Shown piece after piece: positions 17,529 to 26,426 of a stretch of DNA of 37,505 nucleotides (positions are counted from its first letter, which is position 1; each line of letters begins with the position of its first letter). The position numbers and the translations under genes were made by a program. Origin of the DNA: Alteromonas sp. ALT199 (lineage in GTDB: Bacteria > Pseudomonadota > Gammaproteobacteria > Enterobacterales > Alteromonadaceae); the NCBI RefSeq assembly GCF_018619335.1, contig NZ_JAHHDX010000147.1:911-38415 (forward strand). Reading direction: 5' to 3'. The notes under the pieces were generated by a model. That model did no database searches and was not told where the DNA came from. It saw nothing but the letters and a program-made list of their open reading frames with translations.

Positions 17529-19177
17529 CCACAAACGATCCCAATGTTAACGAGGCAAAGGTTAAACCCACCTCATCAGTTTCTCGCATTTGGATAATTC
17601 CAATACTTGTGATTGTTATTGGTGGCTGGATGGTCTATTACCAATGGAAAAATCAAGGCCCGCTTATAACGATTGAACTACAGTCGGCAACGGGTATTGA
17701 AATTAATAAAACTCCTATCAAGGTGCGTGATTTAGATATTGGTCAGGTCAAAAAGATAACACTAAAACCTGATTTGAACGGCGTACTTGTTACGGCAAGA
17801 ATTGATGCAAGCGCAGCTCACCTGCTTAATGAAAATGCAAAATTCTGGGTTGTTGCTCCTCGTATTAGTTTTTCTGAAGTATCTGGCCTTAATACCTTGC
17901 TTTCAGGAAGCTATATTGCCATGTCAGCAAATGACCAAGGAAAGGAACAGCTTGATTTCACCGCGCTTGAACGCCCTCCTGTAACGCCGCCAGGCACCCC
18001 AGGACTTCACGTTATGCTGAAAAGCGACGATGAATTTGCCTACAAACCAGGCGACCCAATTATTTATAAAGGCTTCAAAGTGGGTGAGTTTGAAGATGCC
18101 ACTTTCAATATTGAAGAACGCGTTGTGTATTACGATGCCTTTATTGAGGCGCCCTACCACAAGCTAATTACTAACACGACCCGATTTTGGGACGTTAGCG
18201 GCGTAAAGCTTCTACTTGAATCAAATGGGGTCAGTGTAGAAACAGGAAGTTTAGAAACCTTATTAGCCAATGGCATTACCTTTGGTATTCCTGAAGGCGT
18301 ACCAAAGGGTGAACAAGTATTAGATAACGCCTTTTTCACTATTTATGGCGATAGTACATCAGCCTCTGATGCCCGTTACAAAGTGGCGGCAGAGTATTTA
18401 CTGCTTATTGATGAAAGTGTTCGCGGGCTCACCGTGGGCGCTCCCGTTGAATACCGTGGCATTGAAATAGGAAATGTCACTGCAATCAACTCCTTCCCTG
18501 CTGTTGAAGGAAACATCTTAGAACGCGACTACCCTATACCCGTACTTATCAATATTTATCCCGGTAAAGCTAGACAGCCTGATACCAAAGAAGGTCTTAG
18601 CGCGATAAAACAAACCATTAGAAATTGGCTTGAAAGAGATCTTCGTGCATCGCTTCGCATGGGGAACATCTTAACAGGTGGTTTATATGTTGATTTGCAA
18701 CACGTCCCCGATGCTGACAGAAATAATGAAATCGCTGTCATTAACGGTTATGAAGTAATTCCTACCGTAAGTAACGAGTTTACCCAGTTAACGCAAAAAG
18801 CTGATGCGATACTGGATAAAATTAACCAGTTACCTCTTAAAGAAATGGTAGAGAATGTACAGCTGGCTGTTGAAGATATGCGTTTAGCCGCCGAGTCTGT
18901 GGAAACGGCAAGTAGCGACTTTGACTTACTCATTGCTGAGGTTGATGCCAAAGCGCTCAACAGTAATCTTAATCAAGTACTAGTTAGTCTTGATGGTTTA
19001 CTGAAAAATTATAGTGAGGGTGGCTTTAATCAATCTGAAATTAAAGAAACCGTTGATGCCCTACAAGAAACCATGCGAAACATTCAGCCATTACTGTTGA
19101 AACTTAATCAGTCTCCAAACAGTTTGATATTCTCTAAAGATGACGAGGCAGATATTCAGCCCAAAGCGAAAAATTAG
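17525..19177 (+). CDS. pqiB: PqiB, MCE-domain (MlaD-type) lipid transport protein
   Basis: A 550-residue periplasm-spanning protein anchored by one N-terminal membrane helix (about 22-38, IWIIPILVIVIGGWMVY). Three MCE/MlaD domains follow, at about 40-130, 155-240 and 275-385, each with the ATGIE..KV..IGQV type opening (for example GAPVEYRGIEIGNV). The C-terminus is helical and coiled-coil-forming (about 410-530). In E. coli, PqiB hexamers form a syringe-like tube carrying lipids between membranes. The start is the ATG at 17525 that overlaps the pqiA stop rather than an upstream codon inside pqiA. Confidence 0.93.
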   Translation: MTTNDPNVNEAKVKPTSSVSRIWIIPILVIVIGGWMVYYQWKNQGPLITIELQSATGIEINKTPIKVRDLDIGQVKKITLKPDLNGVLVTARIDASAAHLLNENAKFWVVAPRISFSEVSGLNTLLSGSYIAMSANDQGKEQLDFTALERPPVTPPGTPGLHVMLKSDDEFAYKPGDPIIYKGFKVGEFEDATFNIEERVVYYDAFIEAPYHKLITNTTRFWDVSGVKLLLESNGVSVETGSLETLLANGITFGIPEGVPKGEQVLDNAFFTIYGDSTSASDARYKVAAEYLLLIDESVRGLTVGAPVEYRGIEIGNVTAINSFPAVEGNILERDYPIPVLINIYPGKARQPDTKEGLSAIKQTIRNWLERDLRASLRMGNILTGGLYVDLQHVPDADRNNEIAVINGYEVIPTVSNEFTQLTQKADAILDKINQLPLKEMVENVQLAVEDMRLAAESVETASSDFDLLIAEVDAKALNSNLNQVLVSLDGLLKNYSEGGFNQSEIKETVDALQETMRNIQPLLLKLNQSPNSLIFSKDDEADIQPKAKN

Positions 19178-19204
19178 CGTCGACGATTAGAGAATTATAA
19201 ATAA

Positions 19205-19218
19205 AAACAGCGCTGTTT
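19205..19218. promoter_or_regulatory. 14-bp perfect palindrome between pqiB and pqiC
   Basis: AAACAGCGCTGTTT is perfectly palindromic and lies 27 nt after the pqiB stop. The rest of the 232-bp gap shows no gene. It may be an operator for separate pqiC expression or a weak hairpin; the sequence alone cannot tell. Confidence 0.35.
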
Positions 19219-19409
19219 AAAAAATGCTCACACTGGTACAGATAATGAATAAAGAGCATGAATGGTAAGTAAGTCTGTAAATGAAATACCAACAGCTTAC
19301 TGCGACTAATTGTGCATATACGCTATATTTAAAATTTGTGAGAATGTTTAGAAATCTCTAAAGACCTAAGGCGGACCATCCATAGACAGGGATGAAAGGA
19401 TTAAATTAT

Positions 19410-20021
19410 ATGATAATGCAGGTTAAAACTTTTTTTTCTTATAACGGAAGAAAAGCGCTCTATGTCAGCACTTTAGCTGTATTAATCCATTTTTTGTCTG
19501 CATGTAGTAGTGCCCCAAACGCGTTGACCTATTACCTTCTTCATTCAACGGAAGTTACATCCTTACCAAGCTACGATTTCAAACAGACTATCGTTTTAGA
19601 TAATTTAACATTGCCAGAGTATTTAAAACACAGAGGACTAGTGTATCAAACAAGTGACACTAATCTTCACATCTCTACCAGTCACTTATGGGCTGAACCT
19701 GTAGATGAGGGAATAACAAAGTTGCTGACCAAAGCGTTAGCTAAAAAGCGCGTTTCTTTGAACACTACTAGTCACTTCCCAAATCAGGCAACTATTCACA
19801 TGTCCTTGCACATTAGCGACTTTGTTAGCACCTATCAAGGTGAAGTATTGTTAACGGGGCAGTTTGTTATTAAACAGACAACTGGTGAAGTGAAGTCTCA
19901 CCCATTCTTATTCAAATCACCTTTAGCCAACGATGGCTTCTCATCAAGCATTAAAGCAATGCGAGACACTATTGAGCAGTTATCGTTAAAGATAACTAAA
20001 GCGACCGCTAACGCTGGTTAA
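19410..20021 (+). CDS. pqiC: PqiC outer-membrane lipoprotein
   Basis: A 203-residue lipoprotein of the PqiC/YmbA (ABC-type transport auxiliary, DUF330) family. The basic and hydrophobic leader ends in a lipobox, LSAC, so the mature protein starts at that cysteine. Family features follow: TYYLLHS near the mature N-terminus, then VLDNLTLPEYL..RGLVYQ, and LWAEPVDEGITKLL. PqiC docks the PqiB tube to the outer membrane. The ATG at 19410 is chosen because AAAGGA precedes it by 9 nt; an ATG at 19392 is less well placed. The gap from pqiB is unusual compared with tight pqiABC operons. The next gene starts 2 nt after its stop. Confidence 0.88.
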   Translation: MIMQVKTFFSYNGRKALYVSTLAVLIHFLSACSSAPNALTYYLLHSTEVTSLPSYDFKQTIVLDNLTLPEYLKHRGLVYQTSDTNLHISTSHLWAEPVDEGITKLLTKALAKKRVSLNTTSHFPNQATIHMSLHISDFVSTYQGEVLLTGQFVIKQTTGEVKSHPFLFKSPLANDGFSSSIKAMRDTIEQLSLKITKATANAG

Positions 20022-20023
20022 TT

Positions 20024-21157
20024 ATGCTTAGGCGAATAAAGAAATATATTTTAAGTGGTGTAAGCCACCATCAAAAAGATGAAACCAATCGCCGTATAGT
20101 AGTGTTAAATCTGTTTGCGGCGGTGGGGGTATTTTTAACATTCTTATTAGGCTGTCGTGCGTTCTTTGACGGTGAGTACTCTCTTTCCACGACACTATTT
20201 ACCACTAGCTTAATCTTTGCCTTCTCTCAACGTTTACAAGTACGCTTTCCAACTGCCATTTCCCGCACATTGTCAATGACATTATTAATTATGTGCTTAA
20301 TGTCACTTACTCTGATACTCATTATAACGGGTGGTAAAGACAACACGGGGCCCTTATGGATTTACTTGGTTCCCTCTGTCACCATGTTTTTTGCAGGATT
20401 TGTTCGTGGCTTACTAGCGCTTATCGCCTTTACCATTGCCAGTGCAGTTATCCTTTTCGGTTTTGACGATACATTGCTTGTTACCAACTATACTTACGCG
20501 TTTAAAACCCGCCTACTCTATTCCTTCTTAACCGTATCTTTTCTATCGGCATTTTACGAATACAGCAGACAAAAAAGTTACGACACTGCTGTTTATTTAA
20601 GTGAACAGTTCGAACGCCAAGCAAATCATGACCATTTAACTGAGTTGCTAAATCGACGTGGCGCTCAGCAGTGTCTAGACAGGGAATACGCAAGAATGCT
20701 TCGCAGCAAGTGTACTTTTTCTGTTGCAATTGCAGATATTGATAGATTCAAAAGCATAAATGATACCTTGGGTCATGAGCAAGGTGATGAAGTACTTCGG
20801 CAGATTTCTAAGGTATTTAGATCTCGACTTCGCGGGCAAGACTTTCTTGCCCGCTGGGGCGGCGAGGAATTTATGTTTATTTTTACAGAAACTGACGAAA
20901 TAGGTGCCGTAAGGGCATTAGAAAATATAAGAGATCTGCTTAACAAAGCTCCACTTCAAATAAACGGTGAAGAATTTCACGTAACTAGCAGTTTTGGCGT
21001 GTGCGAAGTCACCATTGAAACGGATGTATCATGCGCTGTTCGGCGCGCTGACCAAGCTCTTTATCACGCAAAGGAAAACGGACGTGACCGCGTTTGCGCC
21101 ATTTCGTCGATAACGTCATCTCCTATCTCAGATAAAACGCCCTCGAAAGTCGAATAG
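20024..21157 (+). CDS. Membrane-bound GGDEF diguanylate cyclase
   Basis: A 377-residue enzyme making cyclic di-GMP from two GTP. The first ~180 residues carry about six membrane helices, and the GGDEF domain spans about 195-360. The active site is GGEEF (279-283), with RGQD (270-273) at the correct five-residue spacing for an allosteric inhibitory site, so product inhibition is expected. The DxLT start of the domain is DHLTELLNRRG (203-213). All catalytic residues look intact. The ATG is 2 nt after the pqiC stop, suggesting co-translation with pqiC. Confidence 0.93.
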   Translation: MLRRIKKYILSGVSHHQKDETNRRIVVLNLFAAVGVFLTFLLGCRAFFDGEYSLSTTLFTTSLIFAFSQRLQVRFPTAISRTLSMTLLIMCLMSLTLILIITGGKDNTGPLWIYLVPSVTMFFAGFVRGLLALIAFTIASAVILFGFDDTLLVTNYTYAFKTRLLYSFLTVSFLSAFYEYSRQKSYDTAVYLSEQFERQANHDHLTELLNRRGAQQCLDREYARMLRSKCTFSVAIADIDRFKSINDTLGHEQGDEVLRQISKVFRSRLRGQDFLARWGGEEFMFIFTETDEIGAVRALENIRDLLNKAPLQINGEEFHVTSSFGVCEVTIETDVSCAVRRADQALYHAKENGRDRVCAISSITSSPISDKTPSKVE

Positions 21158-21277
21158 TCAACAGTTTTATACCCCTTTACACAAAATTGACTCATGTTTA
21201 GTTACATTTGCGCTGTATTCCTGAAACACTTTAGCGCTACACTATGTAAAGTATTCGCTATAAAAGTAGATTTAGCC

Positions 21278-22426
21278 ATGAAATGGATGAAAGTTGCGTT
21301 ACCTGTTGGTGTCTTACTAGTAGGCTATTTGGGTATGAAAGGAATCGAAGCCTCTGCTTCCGATAGTGCTATTACAGAAGAGGTCGATACGCGACCAACC
21401 GTTACAATTGAAGCGTTGTCGCCAGAAGATGTACGTGTTCAATTAACTTCTTATGGCGAAATCATGCCACTTGAAACCACAAACCTTGCGGCGCAAGTTT
21501 CAGGTGAAGTTGAGCGATGGAACCCAAAGTTTGTAAGCGGTGGTCTGGTTAGGCGTGGTGAAACCCTTTTTGAAATAGAAGCCGATGCCTATGAAGCCGC
21601 ACTTCTATTAGCAGAAGCAAACTTGGCAAGCGCCCAAGCACAACTTATTCAAGAAGAAGCGCAGGCAGAAGTAGCCGCCAAAGAGGCGAAAACAATGCCA
21701 AACGCAAGGGTCACTGACCTCTATCTTCGCAAGCCTCAAGTAATGAGTGCAAAAGCCGGCGTGAAGTCAGCCGAGGCCCAGCTAAAAATTGCAAAACGTG
21801 ACTTAGAAAATTGCCAAGTAAAAGCACCTTACAATGCCCTCATTGTTTCTAGAGACATCAGTACAGGCGATTATGTTACGCAGGGGTCGCCAGTTGCGGT
21901 TCTTAATAACATAGAGTATGCCGAAGTCACTTTCCCTATTGCCGGTTTTGACCGTGTTTTTCTTTCAGAAAACACCATAGGTAGTGAAATAGCGATAGAA
22001 GTCGACGATATTCAGGGCGCCACTGTTAAGGGCACTATTCACAGAGATACAGGTGTAGTAGATAACACCACGCGTATGAGTTATTTCGTGGCGCGTATTA
22101 AAGATCCCTATGCTATTAACTCGTCAAAACCTATTGTTAAATTTGGCTCGTACAGCACGATAGCATTTGAAGGTAAAACCCTAAGTGACGTTTATCGTGT
22201 ACCACAAGAATTAGTAACGAACCGTTTACTTTGGACCCTTGACGGTGAAGACAGATTGAAATCCCAGAAAGTTAAGGTAGTACGTGAAGAAAATGGCGAC
22301 TTCCTAATTCAAGGTGATTTCGACGCAAAGAAAGTGATAATGAGTCTGCCTGAATACCCTCAAAACGGCATGCCGGTGAAGGTTATTGAGACTACGACTG
22401 AAATTGTGACAGCACAAGCTAATTAA
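21278..22426 (+). CDS. RND efflux periplasmic adaptor (membrane fusion protein)
   Basis: A 382-residue HlyD/AcrA-type adaptor linking an RND pump to an outer-membrane channel. A single N-terminal hydrophobic anchor (about residues 5-25) is followed by a lipoyl-type half (TTNLAAQVSGEVE), an alpha-hairpin (about 105-175, Ala- and Glu-rich), the second lipoyl half (NCQVKAPYNALIVSRDISTGDYV) and beta-barrel domains. The ATG at 21278 is preferred over one at 21194 because it gives the normal basic plus hydrophobic leader. The pump gene starts 10 nt after its stop with an AAGGAG site, so the pair is an operon. No outer-membrane channel gene is present. Confidence 0.9.
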   Translation: MKWMKVALPVGVLLVGYLGMKGIEASASDSAITEEVDTRPTVTIEALSPEDVRVQLTSYGEIMPLETTNLAAQVSGEVERWNPKFVSGGLVRRGETLFEIEADAYEAALLLAEANLASAQAQLIQEEAQAEVAAKEAKTMPNARVTDLYLRKPQVMSAKAGVKSAEAQLKIAKRDLENCQVKAPYNALIVSRDISTGDYVTQGSPVAVLNNIEYAEVTFPIAGFDRVFLSENTIGSEIAIEVDDIQGATVKGTIHRDTGVVDNTTRMSYFVARIKDPYAINSSKPIVKFGSYSTIAFEGKTLSDVYRVPQELVTNRLLWTLDGEDRLKSQKVKVVREENGDFLIQGDFDAKKVIMSLPEYPQNGMPVKVIETTTEIVTAQAN

Positions 22427-22435
22427 GGAGCTGTC

Positions 22436-25400
22436 ATGGAAAATCACAACAATACGCAAAGCGGCATTATTTCTTGGTTTGCAAGAAACTCCGTAGCAGC
22501 CAACCTTTTGATGTTCTTCATCATTATCATGGGTATTGCCAGCTACTTTACTATTCAGCGTCAGATGTTTCCTAACATCGAAATCAACTACATAACTGTT
22601 GAAGCCAACTACCCTGGCGCATCTCCGCAAGAAATTGAAGAAAGTATCTTCATCAAAGTAGAGGAAGCGGTAAAAGACATTACTGAAATTAAGCGTACTG
22701 TATCAAGAGCATTCCGCGGTGGCGGTGCAGTCACCTTAGAAATAGATACTAAAGCTGAACTTACTGATGTTCTAGACAAAGTCAAACTGCGCGTAGACAG
22801 CATTGCTACCTTCCCTGCTGGTATGGAGCCTGTTAACGTTTCGCAAGTAGAGTTTCAGCAGCAAGTAATTGAAATGCCCATTGTTGGTGACTTACCTTTA
22901 TCCGAACTGAAAGTACTGGCTAAAGAAATAGAAGACGAGCTACTGCAGCTTGGCTCTATTTCTTTGGTAGAAGCCAATACGCCAGATGACGAAATTGCCA
23001 TTGAAATTAAGCCCGACACGCTAAGAAAATACGGTTTGACGATTACCGATGTTACGCAGGCCATTAATAGTTATTCAGCTAATATTTCAGCGGGCCAGCT
23101 TAGAACAAACTCAGGCATAGTATCAGTTCGAGTTGAGAACCAATACTACAGCGGCGACGAGTTTAAACAAATTCCAATAAAAATTGGTGCCGGAGGCGCT
23201 AAAGTTACCCTAGGTGATGTGGCATACATTAACGATGGGTTTGTTGAAGGTGAACGCTACTTTAAGTACAACGGCATGAATGCCATTTACATCGCTGTTA
23301 AGGCTACTAAAACCCAAAACACCATTCCTGTGGCTGAAACAGTGAAAGCCTACATCGACCAGAAAAACGAAAGTCTTCCTCAGGGCGTCAGTTTAGAAGT
23401 CTTGGTAGATATGACTTATTATCTGAACGCGCGCTTAGACATGATGTTATCGAACCTTATTCAAGGGTCGGTACTGGTAGCATTTATGCTTACCCTCTTC
23501 TTGCGCTTTAGACTTGCCCTTTGGGTTATGGTCGGCCTGCCTGTGTGCTTCTTAGGTGCAATGATGCTTATGCCTGTTTTTGGCGTGAGCATAAATATTC
23601 TGTCGCTCTTTGCCTTCATTATGGTGCTGGGTATTGTGGTAGATGATGCCATTGTTATTGGAGAAAGTGCCTACACCGAAATTGAAAGCAAAGGCGGCGG
23701 CGTTGATAACGTAGTTCGTGGCGCTAAACGCGTAGCGACACCCGCCACCTTTGGGGTGCTAACCACCATCGCGGTGTTTGCACCATTTACACTGAGCAGT
23801 GGTCCTGAAGGTGCATTTTTCTATAACATCGCTGTCGTGGTTATTTTGTGTTTGGTATTTAGTTTAATTGAATCAAAACTAATCTTGCCTGCCCATTTGG
23901 CCCACACTAAATTCTCACCCGTACGACAAGATAGCTGGCGAGCGCGTTTTAACAAAAGCTTCTTTGCTTTTGTTAATGGCCCATACAAGCGTACCGTTAC
24001 GAAAGCCATTGAATGGCGCTGGGCAGTACTTATGATGTTCGTAGCTATGCTAATGCTTAGTATCGGTTTGATTGGCGCAAACTATGTACGCATGGTGCCA
24101 AACCCTAAGGTTCCTCACGACTTCCCTAGCGTAAAAATAGAGATGAACGAAAACGTCTCTGATCTAGCTACTATCAATGCACTTAAAATTGTTGAGCAAA
24201 CTATTTTAGATGTTGAAGAGCAGATCATTGATGAATTTGGCCAAGGCATGATTCGTGACCGCCTCGCCTTTAACGAAGACAGCAACGAAGGGCGTATACT
24301 CACGCCACTGGTTAATGAAGAAGACCGTCCTATCGACACTTTTGAGCTTGCCCGTCGCTGGCGCGAAGCTATTCCTGAAATTACAGGTATGAAATCATTT
24401 ACCGTAATTGATGATGTAAACGGTGACGGTGACGACGGTGAATTCGGTTATCTACTATTTGGGCCAGACATTAACACGCTAAACGCTGCGGGCCTTAAGT
24501 TTATTGAAATGCTGCAGCAGCAAGAAGGGTTATTTGATGTAAGCTCAACTATCGACCCACCAAGCAAAGAAGTGCAAATGACGTTACTTCCGGTTGCTTA
24601 CGATTTGGGACTTACTCTCTCTAACGTCGCTTCTCAAGTTGGCGCTGGTTTCTACGGCGGCGAAGCGCAGCGCGTTATTCGCAACGGCGAAGAAGTTAAA
24701 GTCATGGTTCGCTACCCTGAACTTACCCGCGAACGCTTTGCAGACTTAAAATACTCTTTAATCAAAACGCCTAACGGCCAAGAAGTCATGCTAGGTGATG
24801 TAGTTGCATTGGATGAAAAACCGGGTATTAGCTACATTCGCCGAGAAGGTGGTTACCGCAGTGTTTATATCTGGGGCAACATTGATGAAGAAAAAGTTGA
24901 ACCTAATGAAGTCGTCACTGAAATTCAGGACAAACTACTGCCTCAGCTAAAAGAATCGTTCCCGTCGGTTATGACTGAGCTTGGTGGTGATATTGAAGAG
25001 CAACAAGCACAACAGAATGAGCAAATACTCTTCTTCCTTGCGGCCATGATTATGGTGTACATCCTTTTAGCTGTTCCGCTAAAAAGTTATGGGCAACCGC
25101 TTATCATTATGTCAGTTATTCCATTTAGCTTTACTGGCGCAGTGTTCGGCCACTTTGTACTAGGTTTAGACCTATCTATGATGTCTAACTTTGGCCTTAT
25201 TGCAGCTGCCGGGGTTGTTATTAACGACTCGCTAGTTATGACGGACTTTGTTAACCAGCGCCGTGCACAAGGCTATAGTATTAAAGAAGCAGTAACTGAG
25301 GCCGGTACTGCTCGCTTTAGGGCAATTACGTTAACCTCAATCACGACATTTGTGGGCGTACTGCCCATTATGTTTGAAACTAGCCTGCAGGCAGCATTTG

Positions 25401-25615
25401 TCGTACCTATGGCGGCAGCGCTTGGTTTTGCAGTGCTTTACGCCACTTTGGTAACACTCATTTTGGTACCTTGTTTGTACTTAATTTTGCTAGATTTGCG
25501 AGGCCCTTTCTCGTACGTAAAAAGGTTAATTTCACGCAGAAAGTCAAGCAATCGGGTGGTAAGTAGTGATGCAAATGGCACATATACGTCTGAGCCTTCC
25601 GGTTCGGCTGAATAG
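22436..25615 (+). CDS. RND-family efflux permease (AcrB-like)
   Basis: A 1059-residue inner-membrane proton-driven pump with the standard 12 helices and two large periplasmic loops. TM1 lies near residues 17-35. The TM4 region has VLGIVVDDAIVIGE (about 395-408) with the paired aspartates of the proton relay, and TM10-12 near the end include SNFGLIAAAGVVINDSLVMTDFVN and RAITLTSITTFVGVLPIM. It resembles the MMPL/HAE1-like branch common in marine Alteromonadales. AAGGAG is 8 nt before the ATG. The operon ends at a strong terminator at 25685. Substrate unknown. Confidence 0.92.
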   Translation: MENHNNTQSGIISWFARNSVAANLLMFFIIIMGIASYFTIQRQMFPNIEINYITVEANYPGASPQEIEESIFIKVEEAVKDITEIKRTVSRAFRGGGAVTLEIDTKAELTDVLDKVKLRVDSIATFPAGMEPVNVSQVEFQQQVIEMPIVGDLPLSELKVLAKEIEDELLQLGSISLVEANTPDDEIAIEIKPDTLRKYGLTITDVTQAINSYSANISAGQLRTNSGIVSVRVENQYYSGDEFKQIPIKIGAGGAKVTLGDVAYINDGFVEGERYFKYNGMNAIYIAVKATKTQNTIPVAETVKAYIDQKNESLPQGVSLEVLVDMTYYLNARLDMMLSNLIQGSVLVAFMLTLFLRFRLALWVMVGLPVCFLGAMMLMPVFGVSINILSLFAFIMVLGIVVDDAIVIGESAYTEIESKGGGVDNVVRGAKRVATPATFGVLTTIAVFAPFTLSSGPEGAFFYNIAVVVILCLVFSLIESKLILPAHLAHTKFSPVRQDSWRARFNKSFFAFVNGPYKRTVTKAIEWRWAVLMMFVAMLMLSIGLIGANYVRMVPNPKVPHDFPSVKIEMNENVSDLATINALKIVEQTILDVEEQIIDEFGQGMIRDRLAFNEDSNEGRILTPLVNEEDRPIDTFELARRWREAIPEITGMKSFTVIDDVNGDGDDGEFGYLLFGPDINTLNAAGLKFIEMLQQQEGLFDVSSTIDPPSKEVQMTLLPVAYDLGLTLSNVASQVGAGFYGGEAQRVIRNGEEVKVMVRYPELTRERFADLKYSLIKTPNGQEVMLGDVVALDEKPGISYIRREGGYRSVYIWGNIDEEKVEPNEVVTEIQDKLLPQLKESFPSVMTELGGDIEEQQAQQNEQILFFLAAMIMVYILLAVPLKSYGQPLIIMSVIPFSFTGAVFGHFVLGLDLSMMSNFGLIAAAGVVINDSLVMTDFVNQRRAQGYSIKEAVTEAGTARFRAITLTSITTFVGVLPIMFETSLQAAFVVPMAAALGFAVLYATLVTLILVPCLYLILLDLRGPFSYVKRLISRRKSSNRVVSSDANGTYTSEPSGSAE

Positions 25616-25684
25616 CGGCTGATTATCGTTTGATGCTCGTTATGTAGCACCCATAATGTCGTGTTACAAACGCAGTTAACTTTT

Positions 25685-25713
25685 AAAAATGAGCCTTCGT
25701 GGCTCATTTTTTC
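25685..25713 (+). terminator. Rho-independent terminator of the first RND operon
   Basis: AAAAATGAGCC (25685-25695) and GGCTCATTTTT (25701-25711) pair perfectly around a 5-nt loop with a T-run on the downstream side. It lies 70 nt after the pump stop. Confidence 0.92.
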
Positions 25714-25731
25714 TATTGAAAGGAAAACACT

Positions 25732-26220
25732 ATGAACAACGCAATTTCAATAAGACCAGCAACGCCTAGCGATATTTCACAAATTCGCCAGTTCATATTG
25801 GAACTTGCCATTTATGAAAAAGCTGAGCATGAAGTAGAAGCCTCAGAAGACGCGCTTTTAAAAACACTATTTGGCGAAGGCGCCACTGCTCATTGCGTTA
25901 TTTGCGAGAATAACGGCGCTCCTATAGGCTTTGCCGTGTATTTCTTTAATTATTCTACTTGGCAAGGGCGCAACGGGCTTTATCTCGAAGACCTGTACGT
26001 TTCACCAAAATCTCGTGGTTTAGGTGCGGGTAAAGCGCTGCTACAACATTTAGCAAAAACAGCGGTAGAAAACGACTGCGGGCGTTTTGAGTGGAGTGTT
26101 TTAGATTGGAATAAGCCTGCTATCGATTTTTATGAATCTCTTGGTGCTAAGCCAAAGAGTGAATGGCTAGGTTATCGCATGGATGGACAGACGCTTATCG
26201 ACTTCGCAAAACAGGGTTAA
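25732..26220 (+). CDS. GNAT acetyltransferase, diamine/thialysine N-acetyltransferase-like
   Basis: A 162-residue single-domain GNAT. The acetyl-CoA loop is SRGLGAG (94-100) after LYLEDLYVSPK, and WNKPAIDFYESLGA forms the last conserved strand and helix. The order and wording (FAVYFFNYSTWQGRNGLYLEDLYV, then WSVLDWNKPAIDFY) closely follow the spermidine/spermine and thialysine acetyltransferase group, so small polyamines or diamino acids are plausible substrates. GAAAGGA precedes the ATG. Probably transcribed alone after the upstream terminator. The stop is followed directly by an octamer repeat. Confidence 0.9.
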   Translation: MNNAISIRPATPSDISQIRQFILELAIYEKAEHEVEASEDALLKTLFGEGATAHCVICENNGAPIGFAVYFFNYSTWQGRNGLYLEDLYVSPKSRGLGAGKALLQHLAKTAVENDCGRFEWSVLDWNKPAIDFYESLGAKPKSEWLGYRMDGQTLIDFAKQG

Positions 26221-26222
26221 CG

Positions 26223-26291
26223 CTGACTTGCTGACTTGCTGACTTGCTGACTTGCTGACTTGCTGACTTGCTGACTTGCTGACTTAGTCAG
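26223..26291. repeat. Octamer tandem repeat after GNAT stop
   Basis: Seven exact copies of CTGACTTG (26223-26278) followed by CTGACTTA (26279-26286). The last unit merges into the palindrome CTGACT-T-AGTCAG (26279-26291). It starts 2 nt after the GNAT stop, in the 3' UTR. The 8-bp period and perfection mark a slippage-prone repeat. Confidence 0.97.
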
Positions 26292-26360
26292 TATGAAGAT
26301 AAAACAGCATTAGCTGCAATACGCCTATGACACCAACGGCGCTTGGTACAACTTTTCTGC

Positions 26361-26396
26361 AAAATAAAAAAGCCATTCGCTTTCACGAATGGCTTT
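26361..26396 (-). terminator. Terminator of TonB receptor gene
   Basis: AAAGCCATTCG (26369-26379) and CGAATGGCTTT (26386-26396) are perfect complements around a 6-nt loop. On the minus strand the stem is followed by a long T-rich tract. It lies 30 nt past the receptor stop. Confidence 0.9.
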
Positions 26397-26426
26397 CAAA
26401 TTCTATGGGTAGTCTTTAAGTTTTAC

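Noticed and set aside
26223..26286. Octamer array as a CRISPR-like or coding repeat
   Set aside because: There are no spacers, the units are directly abutting, and the plus strand is closed by TGA in every frame.
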